Below are positions 8,278 through 16,102 of a stretch of DNA of 62,426 nt, in pieces; positions within the stretch are counted from its first letter, which is position 1, and every line of letters begins with the position of its first letter. Source of the stretch: Adhaeribacter aerolatus (GTDB lineage: Bacteria; Bacteroidota; Bacteroidia; Cytophagales; Hymenobacteraceae). Made by a program: the position numbers and the translations under genes. The DNA lies in assembly GCF_007991635.1 (NCBI RefSeq), contig NZ_BJYS01000039.1, forward strand, positions 1 to 62,426, in the 5' to 3' direction. The notes beneath the pieces were generated by a model that saw nothing but the letters and a program-made list of their open reading frames with translations, did no database searches and had not been told where the DNA came from.

Positions 8278-8943
8278 ATGAGAAAAACTATTTTTTCTGC
8301 CCTAGTTCTGGCAAGCCTATTATTTTCTGGTAATGTAAATGCCCAGGAGAATATTGCTTTTGCATCTGTAAATAAAGTTACCAAAGCCAAAGGTGTAACC
8401 GCTACGGCTTATAAAATTGATCCGGCGCAAAGCACTATGACCTGGAACGGTAAAAAAGTGACCGGCGAGCATAATGGTACCATTAAAATTGCCAGCGGCG
8501 AACTGCAGGCCGATAAAAATAAAGTGGTAGGCGGCAATGTGCTTATTGATATGAACAGCATTGTGAACCTGGATGTTACCGATAAAGATTATAACCAGAA
8601 ATTAGTAGGCCACTTAAAGTCTGATGATTTCTTCTCGACAGAGAAACACCCGAATGCTACTTTTAAATTAACAAAAGTAACGCCGGTAAAAAGTGCGAAA
8701 GCTAGTGCTGCTAATGCTACCGTAAACGGTTTGCTAACCATTAAAGGTATTACGCAACCTGTTAGCTTTCCGGCAGTAGTAAACGTGCAAGGCAATACCA
8801 TTACCGCCAAATCCGATGCTGTTACTTTAGACCGCACCAAGTGGGATATACGGTATGGTTCTAAAAGCTTTTTCGAAAACATCGGCGACAAAGCTATTCA
8901 TGACGATTTTACCGTACAGTTTAACCTGGTAGCTAAAAAATAA
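8278..8943 (+). CDS. YceI family secreted protein
   Basis: A 221-residue exported protein of the YceI (lipocalin-like, isoprenoid-binding) family. Residues 1-22 form a signal peptide ending near NVNAQ. The YceI domain covers about 40-220: YKIDPAQSTMTWNGKKVTGEHNG at the start of the barrel, LLIDMNSI/VNLDVTD, then HLKSDDFFSTEKHPNATF and VTLDRTKWDIRYGS, all characteristic. YceI proteins bind long-chain isoprenoids and are often induced by stress, but the ligand here is unknown. The gene lies 53 bases downstream of marR in the same direction and probably belongs to its operon. A hairpin at 8970-9009 follows it. Confidence 0.93.
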   Translation: MRKTIFSALVLASLLFSGNVNAQENIAFASVNKVTKAKGVTATAYKIDPAQSTMTWNGKKVTGEHNGTIKIASGELQADKNKVVGGNVLIDMNSIVNLDVTDKDYNQKLVGHLKSDDFFSTEKHPNATFKLTKVTPVKSAKASAANATVNGLLTIKGITQPVSFPAVVNVQGNTITAKSDAVTLDRTKWDIRYGSKSFFENIGDKAIHDDFTVQFNLVAKK

Positions 8944-8969
8944 GCTAACTTTTTAGGCGTTAATTTAGT

Positions 8970-9016
8970 AATCTGCTTCGTGGTTGTTTCGGCAACGGCG
9001 AAGCAGATTTGCTTTT
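8970..9016 (+). terminator. Hairpin downstream of yceI
   Basis: An 11-bp stem (AATCTGCTTCG at 8970-8980 with 8999-9009) closes an 18-base loop containing a smaller possible hairpin, and is followed by TTGCTTTTA. The T-tract is interrupted, so termination may be partial. It separates the marR-yceI pair from the CDF transporter gene. Confidence 0.55.
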
Positions 9017-9079
9017 ACCGGATTACTCCCGAACTTTGCCGCCGAATAAATCAGGAAACTCAGCTTAAAATATTAACCC

Positions 9080-9997
9080 TTGACTGTAGCCAAACCATCT
9101 ACGTTGCCGCACCCGGCTTATAAAGGCCTTAGATCTACCCTAATTAGTATCTTGGTTAGCATGGGTTTGGTCATTATTAAAGGTACGGCGGGTATTTTGG
9201 GTAATTCTTACGCCCTCATAGCCGATGCCATCGAGTCGGCTTCGGATGTATTCAGCTCTTTAATATTATTTGCCGGCCTGCGCATTGCGGCCAAAGCCCC
9301 CGATAAAGATCATCCTTACGGACACGGTAAAGCTGAACCACTCGCGGCCACGATTATTGCCCTTACCATGACGGCGGCTGCGATTTTAATTGTGGTAGAA
9401 AGTATCAGCAATATTTTAACGCCTCATGAAGTACCTAAAACTTTTACATTGTGGGTGCTGGGGGCTGTAATTCTGGTAAAGGAGGTTTTATTCCGGTTTA
9501 TAATAAAAATAGGGGAGGAAGCGGATAGTACCGCCGTTAAAGCCGATGCCTGGCACCACCGGAGCGATGCCATTACTTCGGGTGCCGCCTTTATTGGAAT
9601 TTCTATTGCACTGATTGGGGGCAAGGGTTACGAGGTGGCCGATGATTATGCCGCCCTGATTGCCGCCGTTATTATTTTTTTAAACGCTTACCGGGTGTTT
9701 CGGCCGGCCCTGAACGAGGTTATGGATGCTGCGCCGTCGGCCGATATTATTCAGGAAGTGAAAGTGTTGGCCAGCGATGTGCCCGGGGTGAAAGGCCTGG
9801 AAAAATGCTTTGTCCGGAAAATGGGTTTTGAGCTGTTTGTTGATTTGCATGTACTCGTGGACGGTGATTTATCGGTGCGGGAAGGCCACGATATTGCCCA
9901 CGCCGTAAAAGCGGTAATTCTGGATGCCAATCCCCGCATTTACGATGTGCTCATTCACGTAGAGCCCTTAGATGCCACCCACGAACCTTACTTTTAG
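9080..9997 (+). CDS. Cation diffusion facilitator (CDF) family metal transporter
   Basis: An inner-membrane divalent-metal/proton antiporter of 305 residues that exports metals such as Zn, Fe or Mn. It has six hydrophobic segments in the first ~215 residues and a soluble C-terminal domain (220-300). Motifs: GNSYALIADAIESASD in helix 2 and DAWHHRSDAITS (HxxxD) in helix 5. In helix 2 the site reads E52-x3-D56 where many zinc carriers have HxxxD or DxxxD, so metal choice is uncertain. The start is a TTG: an in-frame stop lies only two codons upstream, and the next ATG would remove part of helix 1. No Shine-Dalgarno is visible. It faces the convergent ATP-PPase gene. Confidence 0.9.
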   Translation: MTVAKPSTLPHPAYKGLRSTLISILVSMGLVIIKGTAGILGNSYALIADAIESASDVFSSLILFAGLRIAAKAPDKDHPYGHGKAEPLAATIIALTMTAAAILIVVESISNILTPHEVPKTFTLWVLGAVILVKEVLFRFIIKIGEEADSTAVKADAWHHRSDAITSGAAFIGISIALIGGKGYEVADDYAALIAAVIIFLNAYRVFRPALNEVMDAAPSADIIQEVKVLASDVPGVKGLEKCFVRKMGFELFVDLHVLVDGDLSVREGHDIAHAVKAVILDANPRIYDVLIHVEPLDATHEPYF

Positions 9998-10030
9998 GAG
10001 CCACCGTGTTTTCTAATTTTTTAAGAATAT

Positions 10031-10762
10031 TTAAGAAGGCTCCGGAATTAAATCGCAGAACCAGAATTTAGTATCGTAAGCCGGGGTATTATTGGTGCCA
10101 CATTCAGCATCTTTATCAGCTGCAGGGGTGTAATCCCGCATTATTATTTCCCCTGGTTTAAAGTTTACCGGGTTATTAAATAGCGGCCCATCATAAACAA
10201 AGGAGTGGTATTCGCCATTTTCGCCAGCCGGGTCTACAGGGGCAGGTAAATCCTGCAAAAGTGCGGCATCTAAGTCTTGGCCAATAAACGCACGTCCCAA
10301 TCGTTGATCGCTTACACAAACTAGTTTTGCCCGGAAGCCTGACGCGATAAAATCCTGCACCAGTCCTGTTGTGTTTGCACCCCATAACGGAAAATATGCC
10401 TGCATTCCAATCTGGTTTAATTTCTCTTCGCGGTAACGGCGTAAATCTTCCAGGAAAATATCGCCAAAAATACCCGTGGTAATTCCTTCTATTTTAAAAC
10501 CTTGCAAGGCTTCCGCCATGCGTGCCTCGTATTCGCCCATACTGGTATTTTCGGGCACCCACACAATTTTTAAAGGAATACCAATGGCCTGGGCCTGTTG
10601 TTCCAGCAAAGCCAGCCGTACGCCGTGCATCGAAACGCGCTGGTATGCTTCATTCACCGTTGTTAGTAAATATTTAACCCGGTATTGCGGTTCTTGTAAA
10701 ATCCGGTATAAACCCAAAGCCGAATCTTTACCGCCACTCCAGGCAAAAAAAGCGTCTGTCAT
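10031..10762 (-). CDS. Dph6-like ATP-pyrophosphatase (diphthine-ammonia ligase family)
   Basis: A cytoplasmic N-type ATP-pyrophosphatase of the family that includes the eukaryotic diphthamide amidase. The PP-loop SGGKDSALGLYRI lies at residues 9-21 of the 243-aa product, and the family stretches GITTGIFGDIFLEDLRRYRE and GENGEYHSFVYDGPLF are present. The start is set at the Met at 10762: the longer frame adds 33 low-complexity residues ahead of the conserved first strand. Bacteria lack diphthamide, so the true substrate is not known; a ligase or amidase reaction through an adenylated intermediate is the family expectation. The gene lies 105 bases downstream of the 183-aa unknown gene, in the same direction. 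Confidence 0.85.
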   Translation of the reverse strand: MTDAFFAWSGGKDSALGLYRILQEPQYRVKYLLTTVNEAYQRVSMHGVRLALLEQQAQAIGIPLKIVWVPENTSMGEYEARMAEALQGFKIEGITTGIFGDIFLEDLRRYREEKLNQIGMQAYFPLWGANTTGLVQDFIASGFRAKLVCVSDQRLGRAFIGQDLDAALLQDLPAPVDPAGENGEYHSFVYDGPLFNNPVNFKPGEIIMRDYTPAADKDAECGTNNTPAYDTKFWFCDLIPEPS

Positions 10763-10867
10763 GTTGTGGAATGCGTGAGTTGATGAATGCGTGAATGAGC
10801 TAATAATTTTGAATAGTAACCTATAATTAGAAATCAGGTTGAACTTTAAAGTAAGCCGCAAGGGTGT

Positions 10868-11419
10868 TTATTCCACCTCAAATTCCCGGGGTACGTCGAA
10901 GGTAAGATGGATGCGCTGGCTGCGGCTATGCACCTGGTCCAGGAAGTTATCTAAATCGGCTTTGTACTCCAGGTGGTAATCTTCGTGCAGGTTTTTCCGG
11001 ATAAGTTTGGTGGTGCGCAAAAGCAAACGGGCCGTACCTGCAAAAAAACTCTTGTAGCGGCTTTCGAACTGACCGGTAAAATTATCGAATATCAGGCGGA
11101 GTAAGTATAAGTTCAAATCTATTTCGGCTTTAACATCTTTGGTTATTCGTTTAAACCGGGCAATTTCTTTTACCGATTTCCGCAACGAACGATTAATATT
11201 TTTGCTGAGGTTACGGCCGCTTACCCCGTACATGTGCTCGTGTATAACCTCGGAAGTTTCTTCAAAAACCTGTTCCAGGGTGCGGTCGGGTAATAGTTCG
11301 TAAGCCAGCAAATCGTATAGCTCGGCATCGCGCCGCACGGCCCGCAAAATAATGGCTTCTTTTTCTTTATCGGATAAATTTTTTAAGACTTTCTTAAAAT
11401 CGGCGGAGGGTACTGGCAT
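10868..11419 (-). CDS. Conserved helical protein of unknown function
   Basis: Not recognised. The start at the Met at 11419 (183 aa) is preferred because the preceding 15 residues are hydrophobic/basic and unlike the rest. The product is soluble, highly charged and predicted almost wholly alpha-helical, with the segments SDKEKEAIILRAVRRDAELY and a basic stretch around ARFKRITKDVKAEIDLNLYL. There is no signal peptide and no membrane span. It is transcribed toward the Dph6-like gene and is divergent from clpS. Such small helical proteins are conserved among Cytophagales, but no role can be given. Confidence 0.65.
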   Translation of the reverse strand: MPVPSADFKKVLKNLSDKEKEAIILRAVRRDAELYDLLAYELLPDRTLEQVFEETSEVIHEHMYGVSGRNLSKNINRSLRKSVKEIARFKRITKDVKAEIDLNLYLLRLIFDNFTGQFESRYKSFFAGTARLLLRTTKLIRKNLHEDYHLEYKADLDNFLDQVHSRSQRIHLTFDVPREFEVE

Positions 11420-11629
11420 AAGCAAGATAAAAGAGCATGGCTTTATTTTAAACCGGTAAAACAAACAGTTGCAGCATAGGTTTTAATTATTCTTTTCAGA
11501 TGCAACTGGCTGCTAGGCAGCATAAAATAAATTTTGTAACCATTCAGGAAACAGAAAAAGTATAATACAAAGTGGGGCGAAAGTTAAACAGAAATAAGCA
11601 GTTTTCTTTTAAAAGACGGCTTATTTTCG

Positions 11630-11637
11630 TAATTTTG
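11630..11637 (+). promoter_or_regulatory. -7 promoter element directly before the clpS start codon
   Basis: TAATTTTG matches TAnnTTTG exactly and ends five bases before the clpS ATG (11643). With the usual distance from this element to the transcription start, +1 would fall on or next to the start codon, suggesting a leaderless mRNA. The -33 region (near 11602-11610) is T-rich but not an exact TTTG. Confidence 0.45.
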
Positions 11638-11642
11638 TAACT

Positions 11643-11924
11643 ATGAGGACAGAGACCGAAATAGCATTTCAGGAAGATGTATTGCTTCTGGAAGAAGTAA
11701 TAGACCTGAAGAATCTGGTTGTGTATAACGACGATTTTAATACTTTTGAGCACGTTATTCAAACGTTGATTGAAGTATGCAAACATGCGCCGGAGCAAGC
11801 CGAACAATGTACCTACCTGATTCATTACAAAGGTAAATGCACCGTAAAAGTAGGTACTTACGAAGAGCTGGAAGCCATGTGTTCGGCTATTCACGACCGG
11901 GGCATTTCGGCGGATATTGTATAA
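11643..11924 (+). CDS. clpS: ATP-dependent Clp protease adaptor ClpS
   Basis: A 93-residue cytoplasmic adaptor that hands N-degron substrates to ClpAP-type proteases. The ClpS core covers residues 20-93: LVVYNDDFNTFEHVIQTL carries the NDD motif that caps the substrate N-terminal amine, followed by a helix with CKHAPEQAEQCTYLIHYKGK and the typical C-terminal VKVGTYEELEAMCSAIHDRG. The N-terminal 20 residues are acidic and probably flexible, as in known ClpS. It precedes recR by 13 bases, so the two are cotranscribed. A -7 element sits immediately before its start codon. Confidence 0.9.
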   Translation: MRTETEIAFQEDVLLLEEVIDLKNLVVYNDDFNTFEHVIQTLIEVCKHAPEQAEQCTYLIHYKGKCTVKVGTYEELEAMCSAIHDRGISADIV

Positions 11925-11937
11925 CCCTAACGCTTAA

Positions 11938-12543
11938 ATGAATTTTCCGTCAAAGTTAATAGAGAATGCAGTTGATGAGTTGGCAAAACTTCCGGGAATT
12001 GGCCGGAAAACGGCGTTGCGGTTGGTGCTGCATTTGTTAAAAGAAGAAACCACCGAAACCCAATCTTTATCGGCCGCGCTGGTAAAAATGCGCGAGGACA
12101 TTACTTACTGTAAAAATTGCCACAATATTTCGGATACCGAAATATGTAATATTTGCGCCAATCCGCTCCGCGACCGTAGTATGTTGTGTGTGGTAAGCGA
12201 CATCCGCGATGTGATTGCCATCGAGAATACGGGCCAATACAAAGGCTTATACCACGTGCTGGGCGGCGTTATTTCGCCCATCGAAGGTATTGGGCCTTCA
12301 GATTTAACCATTGGCTCGCTGGTAGATCGTTTAGACGATTCGGAAGTAAAAGAAATTGTACTGGCTATCAGCCCGACCATGGAAGGTGATACCACTGCCT
12401 TTTATATTACCCGCAAACTGCGCGATTCTAAGGTTCGGATTACCACCATTGCCCGGGGCGTACCCGTTGGCGGCGAATTGGAATATACCGATGAAATTAC
12501 GCTGGGCCGCAGTATTATCGAACGAACTTCTTACAGTAAATAG
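11938..12543 (+). CDS. recR: Recombination mediator RecR
   Basis: Acts with RecO and RecF to load RecA at single-stranded gaps during DNA repair. The 201-residue length is normal. From the N terminus: a helix-hairpin-helix ([20 protein letters not shown], residues 14-33), a C4 zinc finger ([17 protein letters not shown], around 58-74), then a Toprim domain beginning [19 protein letters not shown], with [16 protein letters not shown] in its second half. Cotranscribed behind clpS and followed by a terminator. Confidence 0.97.
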   Translation: MNFPSKLIENAVDELAKLPGIGRKTALRLVLHLLKEETTETQSLSAALVKMREDITYCKNCHNISDTEICNICANPLRDRSMLCVVSDIRDVIAIENTGQYKGLYHVLGGVISPIEGIGPSDLTIGSLVDRLDDSEVKEIVLAISPTMEGDTTAFYITRKLRDSKVRITTIARGVPVGGELEYTDEITLGRSIIERTSYSK

Positions 12544-12576
12544 GTTTACTTTAGTTAAGTTTAAGGCTTAACTCCC

Positions 12577-12609
12577 AAAAAGCTACTGATTTACGCAGTA
12601 GCTTTTTTT
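12577..12609 (+). terminator. Rho-independent terminator after recR
   Basis: GCTACTG (12582-12588) pairs with CAGTAGC (12596-12602); flanking A and T runs extend the stem and give a T-tract. It ends the clpS-recR transcript. Confidence 0.85.
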
Positions 12610-12667
12610 ATTTCGTTTATGCTCGTTCCGCACTCACCCGGGCAGCATTAAGCTTGATCTCCTGCTG

Positions 12668-12892
12668 TGCGTAGAGTTAGCGTAGCGCTCTACGCACTTT
12701 TTAGAAAGCCAATCTCTGATTGGCTTAGTTAATATTTAGAAAGATACAACACTCCCGATTTCCACAAGCCGCTCACCTGTAGTGTTGGACTGCGTCACTA
12801 TATAATATTATTTAATATTTAGTATTTTCGGATTACGCCAATCAGAGATTGGCTTTCCGAAAATGCATAGTGCATTACACTAACTCTACGCA
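12668..12892. repeat. Non-coding inverted-repeat element (MITE-like)
   Basis: Two arms of roughly 70-80 bases lie in inverted orientation. The left arm starts TGCGTAGAGTTAG (12668-12680) and contains AAAGCCAATCTCTGATTGGC (12705-12724). The right arm is its reverse complement, with the inner block at 12837-12856 and the outer block at 12880-12892. Each inner block is itself a hairpin (GCCAATC-TCT-GATTGGC), and the left outer block pairs with CTCTACGCA just inside it. No reading frame is present. Size, nested hairpins and intergenic position fit a MITE or a REP-type element. Neither transposase nor a clear target duplication was seen. Confidence 0.6.
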
Positions 12893-13148
12893 TAGCTGAG
12901 TCGGCTAAGGCTACACATAACTTGAATATACTTGATTCAGATTTTACTTAATTGCAGCTATACCTATATTAAAGACTGATTCTCAAATATTTCCTCTACA
13001 CCTTATCGGCTAAAGCAGAAAAAGCGTATAAAAGGTAATAATCTCCCGTCTTTCCCGTAATTTTATCTAACAGAATATTTTTTATTCCCGGCTAACTAAC
13101 AATTTAAGTTTTAAATCTTTATTTTTGGCCGCAAAATTTCCACTAATC
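12893..13148. other. Intergenic region between the repeat element and the aminotransferase gene
   Basis: AT-rich, no gene seen. TATTTTTG at 13120-13127 is an exact -7 consensus match 21 bases before the aminotransferase ATG, so it is the likely promoter; no exact -33 TTTG is visible. Confidence 0.5.
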
Positions 13149-14369
13149 ATGCAATCAACAGAACAGGAAACCAGTTTTTTATCCGACAGAATTTTGGCGC
13201 TGGCCGAATCCCAGACTATCGCAATGGCCAAAAAAGCCCGCGAACTGGCTGCCCAAGGACATGATGTTATTAACCTGAGCTTTGGCGAACCTGATTTTCA
13301 GACGCCGCAGTATATTAAAGATGCTGCTAAAAAGGCCCTCGACGATGGTTTTACGTTTTACACCCCGGTGCCTGGTTACCTAGACCTGCGCCAGGAAATA
13401 GTTGCCAAACTGAAACGGGATAATAACCTGGATTATAAACCCGAAAATATTGTGGTATCTACCGGTGCCAAGCAGTCTATTGCCAACGTGGTGATGAGTC
13501 TGGTAAACCCCGGCGACGAGGTGATTATTTTCTCGCCGTACTGGGTATCTTACGAAGAGGTGGTAAAACTGGCCGAAGGTATTCCGGTGCAGGTAAAAGG
13601 CAACATCGAGCACAATTTTGTAATCACCCCGCAGCAACTCGAAGACGCCATTACCTCTAACACCAAGCTGGTAATGTATTCTTCGCCTTGTAACCCTACC
13701 GGTTCGGTTTTCTCAAAAGACGAATTATTGGCCTTTGCCCGCGTACTGGAAAAACATCCGAATATTTACGTGCTGGCCGATGAAATTTACGAGTACATTA
13801 ACTTTACCGGCGAGCACGCCAGCATGGCATCTTTCGATTTCATTAAAGACCGCGTAGTTACAGTAAACGGCTTCTCTAAAGGTTATGCCATGACCGGCTG
13901 GCGCGTAGGTTACATTGCGGCCAACAAAGAAATAGCCGCTGCCTGCGATAAAATGCAAAGCCAGATTACTTCCGGTACCTGCTCCATCGCCCAGAAAGCT
14001 GCGGTAGCTGCCCTGAAAGGTGGTAAAGCATCGGCCGATGAAATGGCGGCTGCTTACCTGCGCCGCCGCGATCTGGTACTGGATATCATGAAAAGAGATA
14101 TACCGGGCTTTAAAACTTATGTACCGCAGGGAGCTTTCTATATTTTCCCGGAGGTGAGCTCTTACTTCGGTAAAACAACCCCGGACGGCAATGTAATTAA
14201 CAACTCTTTTGACCTGAGTATGTTCCTGCTGAACGATGCCTACGTGGCGGCGGTAAGCGGCGAAGCTTTTGGCGCGGAAGAGTGTATCCGGTTCTCTTTT
14301 GCGGCTTCGGATGCCAAGCTCGAAGAAGCCATGGCGCGTATTAAAGAAAGTCTGGCTAAATTAAAATAA
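13149..14369 (+). CDS. Pyridoxal-phosphate aminotransferase, class I (aspartate aminotransferase-like)
   Basis: Transfers an amino group between an amino acid (probably aspartate) and 2-oxoglutarate in the cytoplasm. The ATG at 13149 gives 406 residues, normal for the AspC subgroup Ib; an upstream in-frame TTG at 13125 overlaps the promoter and is rejected. Motifs: INLSFGEPDFQTP near residue 43, the PLP-facing GAKQSI, SPCNPTGSVFSKDEL, LADEIYEYI, and the Schiff-base lysine in VNGFSKGYAMTGWRVGY at about residue 242. RFSFAAS near the C terminus holds the Arg that binds the substrate carboxylate. The next gene starts at the base after its stop codon, so hldA is translationally coupled to it. Confidence 0.92.
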   Translation: MQSTEQETSFLSDRILALAESQTIAMAKKARELAAQGHDVINLSFGEPDFQTPQYIKDAAKKALDDGFTFYTPVPGYLDLRQEIVAKLKRDNNLDYKPENIVVSTGAKQSIANVVMSLVNPGDEVIIFSPYWVSYEEVVKLAEGIPVQVKGNIEHNFVITPQQLEDAITSNTKLVMYSSPCNPTGSVFSKDELLAFARVLEKHPNIYVLADEIYEYINFTGEHASMASFDFIKDRVVTVNGFSKGYAMTGWRVGYIAANKEIAAACDKMQSQITSGTCSIAQKAAVAALKGGKASADEMAAAYLRRRDLVLDIMKRDIPGFKTYVPQGAFYIFPEVSSYFGKTTPDGNVINNSFDLSMFLLNDAYVAAVSGEAFGAEECIRFSFAASDAKLEEAMARIKESLAKLK

Positions 14370-15389
14370 GTGCCGGCTTTGCGTTCTTTGGAGTCCTTGT
14401 TTTCGGCGTTCAACCAGCTCACGGTTTTAATTGTGGGCGATGTGATGGTAGATTCTTATTTGTGGGGTAAGTCGACGCGGTTATCGCCGGAAGCGCCAGT
14501 TCCTATTGTAAACGTTTTAAGCAGCGAAAAAAGATTGGGTGGTGCCGCCAATGTGGCCTTGAATGTGCAGGCGTTGGGCGCCACCACCTACCTTTGCTCC
14601 GTCATTGGCACCGATACCGCCGGAAACGACTTTTTAACTTTACTCGAAGAAAATAACCTGTCCACCAAAGGCATCATCCAAAGCCCGGAACGGGTGACTA
14701 CGATTAAGCAACGAATATTATCGGGTGGCCAGCAATTACTCCGCATCGATTCTGAAATAGAAACCGATTTGGCGGAACCCGAAAATAGGCAATTGCGGCA
14801 ACGTTATATTGACTTGCTCGAACGGACCGATGTGGTTATCTTTCAGGATTATGACAAAGGTGTGCTGAACGAGCAAAATATTGCCGAACTGATTTCTTTG
14901 GCTCAGGACCGGGGTATTCCGACGGTGGTAGATCCGAAGAAAAGGAATTTTCTGCGCTATAAAGGATGCTCTTTGTTTAAGCCTAATTTAAAAGAATTAA
15001 AAGAGGGCCTGAAAGTAGAGTTTACCGATGCCAACCACGAAGCTTTTGAACAGGCCGTAGCCAGTTTGCAATCCTTACTGGAAACTAAAAATATTCTGGT
15101 AACCCTTTCCGAAAGAGGGGTTTTCTGCGCTGCCGGTAGCGAAAAAACCTACATCGATGCCCACCTGCGTACCATTTCGGATGTATCGGGTGCCGGTGAT
15201 ACGGTAATTAGTATTGCTGCGGTTTGCATGGCCCTGCACCTGCCTTTACCTTTACTCGCCGACCTGGCAAATTTAGGTGGTGGGTTGGTTTGCGAAGAAG
15301 TGGGAGTGGTGCCCATTGATAAAGTAAAACTGTACCAGGAGGCAAAAGAAAACAGAATTTTAGCAAAATACCCTGCTTTAACGGTTTAA
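14370..15389 (+). CDS. D-glycero-beta-D-manno-heptose-7-phosphate kinase (HldA / RfaE1)
   Basis: Phosphorylates heptose-7-phosphate at C1 on the way to ADP-heptose for lipopolysaccharide or other glycans. A PfkB-family kinase of 339 residues with LIVGDVMVDSYLWGKSTRLSPEAP at the N terminus (shown here only to name the strand and lid), RLGGAANVALN, VVDPKKRN, and the anion hole/catalytic SGAGDTV near residue 275. It is the kinase domain alone: no cytidylyltransferase domain is fused, unlike E. coli HldE. The start is a GTG at the base after the aminotransferase stop; no better start exists before the conserved first strand. The stop codon is inside a terminator hairpin. The SIS isomerase gene converges from the other side. 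Confidence 0.86.
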   Translation: MPALRSLESLFSAFNQLTVLIVGDVMVDSYLWGKSTRLSPEAPVPIVNVLSSEKRLGGAANVALNVQALGATTYLCSVIGTDTAGNDFLTLLEENNLSTKGIIQSPERVTTIKQRILSGGQQLLRIDSEIETDLAEPENRQLRQRYIDLLERTDVVIFQDYDKGVLNEQNIAELISLAQDRGIPTVVDPKKRNFLRYKGCSLFKPNLKELKEGLKVEFTDANHEAFEQAVASLQSLLETKNILVTLSERGVFCAAGSEKTYIDAHLRTISDVSGAGDTVISIAAVCMALHLPLPLLADLANLGGGLVCEEVGVVPIDKVKLYQEAKENRILAKYPALTV

Positions 15390-15410
15390 AGCAGGGTATT
15401 TTGTTTTTGT
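15365..15410. terminator. Bidirectional terminator between heptose genes
   Basis: A perfect 16-bp stem (15365-15380 with 15387-15402, core TACCCTGC) has A-runs on one side and T-runs on the other. It would terminate both the heptose kinase gene on the plus strand and the SIS isomerase gene on the minus strand. The TAA stop of the kinase (15387-15389) forms part of the stem. Confidence 0.88.
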
Positions 15411-15417
15411 TTAGAGC

Positions 15418-15990
15418 TTAATTATTTACTATTTCGGGGTTTTCCATAAAAGCGTAGCAAACCAAGTGGCAAATGCCCATGTGGGCATCTTCTACGCGCC
15501 CAAAATGCGCCGAATCAACGGTAATGCTAAAATCTGCTAAACCGGCCAACTGTCCTTTCTGGCTACCCGTTAAACCAATCGTATAAATATTATTTTCTTT
15601 CGCCCAGGCGATGGCTTTAATTACATTCGGCGAGTTCCCGCTGACGCTCATAGCCATCACCAAATCGCCGGGTTGCGCATAATTCCGTAATTGCCCTACG
15701 TAAACCTCATCGTAAGCATAGTCATTCCCCAAGGCCGTCAGCCAACTCATATTATCGTTCAACGACAGGCACCGGAAGCGTTTGGGTAATTTATCGGAAG
15801 CACCTTTTCCTAAATCGGTTACAAAATGCGATGCATTCGCCGCACTGCCGCCGTTGCCAAATACAAATATTTGCTTATCGGCCCGCCAGGCATCTTTAAA
15901 CAGGTGAATAAGTTTGGTTACCGCTTCCGGTGCAATAGAGTCTAATGCTTTTTTCTGGGCATTCAGGTATTCCGAAATAAATGCTTGCAT
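15418..15990 (-). CDS. SIS-domain phosphoheptose isomerase-like protein (GmhA-like)
   Basis: Probably converts sedoheptulose-7-phosphate to D-glycero-manno-heptose-7-phosphate, the substrate of the neighbouring kinase. The 190-residue length matches GmhA. The SIS fold shows FGNGGSAANASHFVTDLGK (about 44-62), MAMSVSGNSPNVIKAI and a C-terminal GRVEDAHMGICHLVCYAF that supplies the Glu-Asp-His-x3-His residues seen in GmhA. The convergent heptose kinase gene supports the assignment. Other sugar-phosphate SIS isomerases are a less likely alternative. Confidence 0.82.
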   Translation of the reverse strand: MQAFISEYLNAQKKALDSIAPEAVTKLIHLFKDAWRADKQIFVFGNGGSAANASHFVTDLGKGASDKLPKRFRCLSLNDNMSWLTALGNDYAYDEVYVGQLRNYAQPGDLVMAMSVSGNSPNVIKAIAWAKENNIYTIGLTGSQKGQLAGLADFSITVDSAHFGRVEDAHMGICHLVCYAFMENPEIVNN

Positions 15991-16102
15991 GTGGGGATTG
16001 ATGGGGTGTTTAAATATTTTAGTTAAAATGTATTTTGTATCCGACCAACAATAGTAGGGCAGATTAAATATTACAAAAAAGAGATCACGTAGCAGCTGGA
16101 AA

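Noticed and set aside
11544-11894. Minus-strand frame of 116 codons opposite clpS
   Set aside because: Antisense to the conserved clpS gene, Phe/Tyr-rich and without any recognisable motif.
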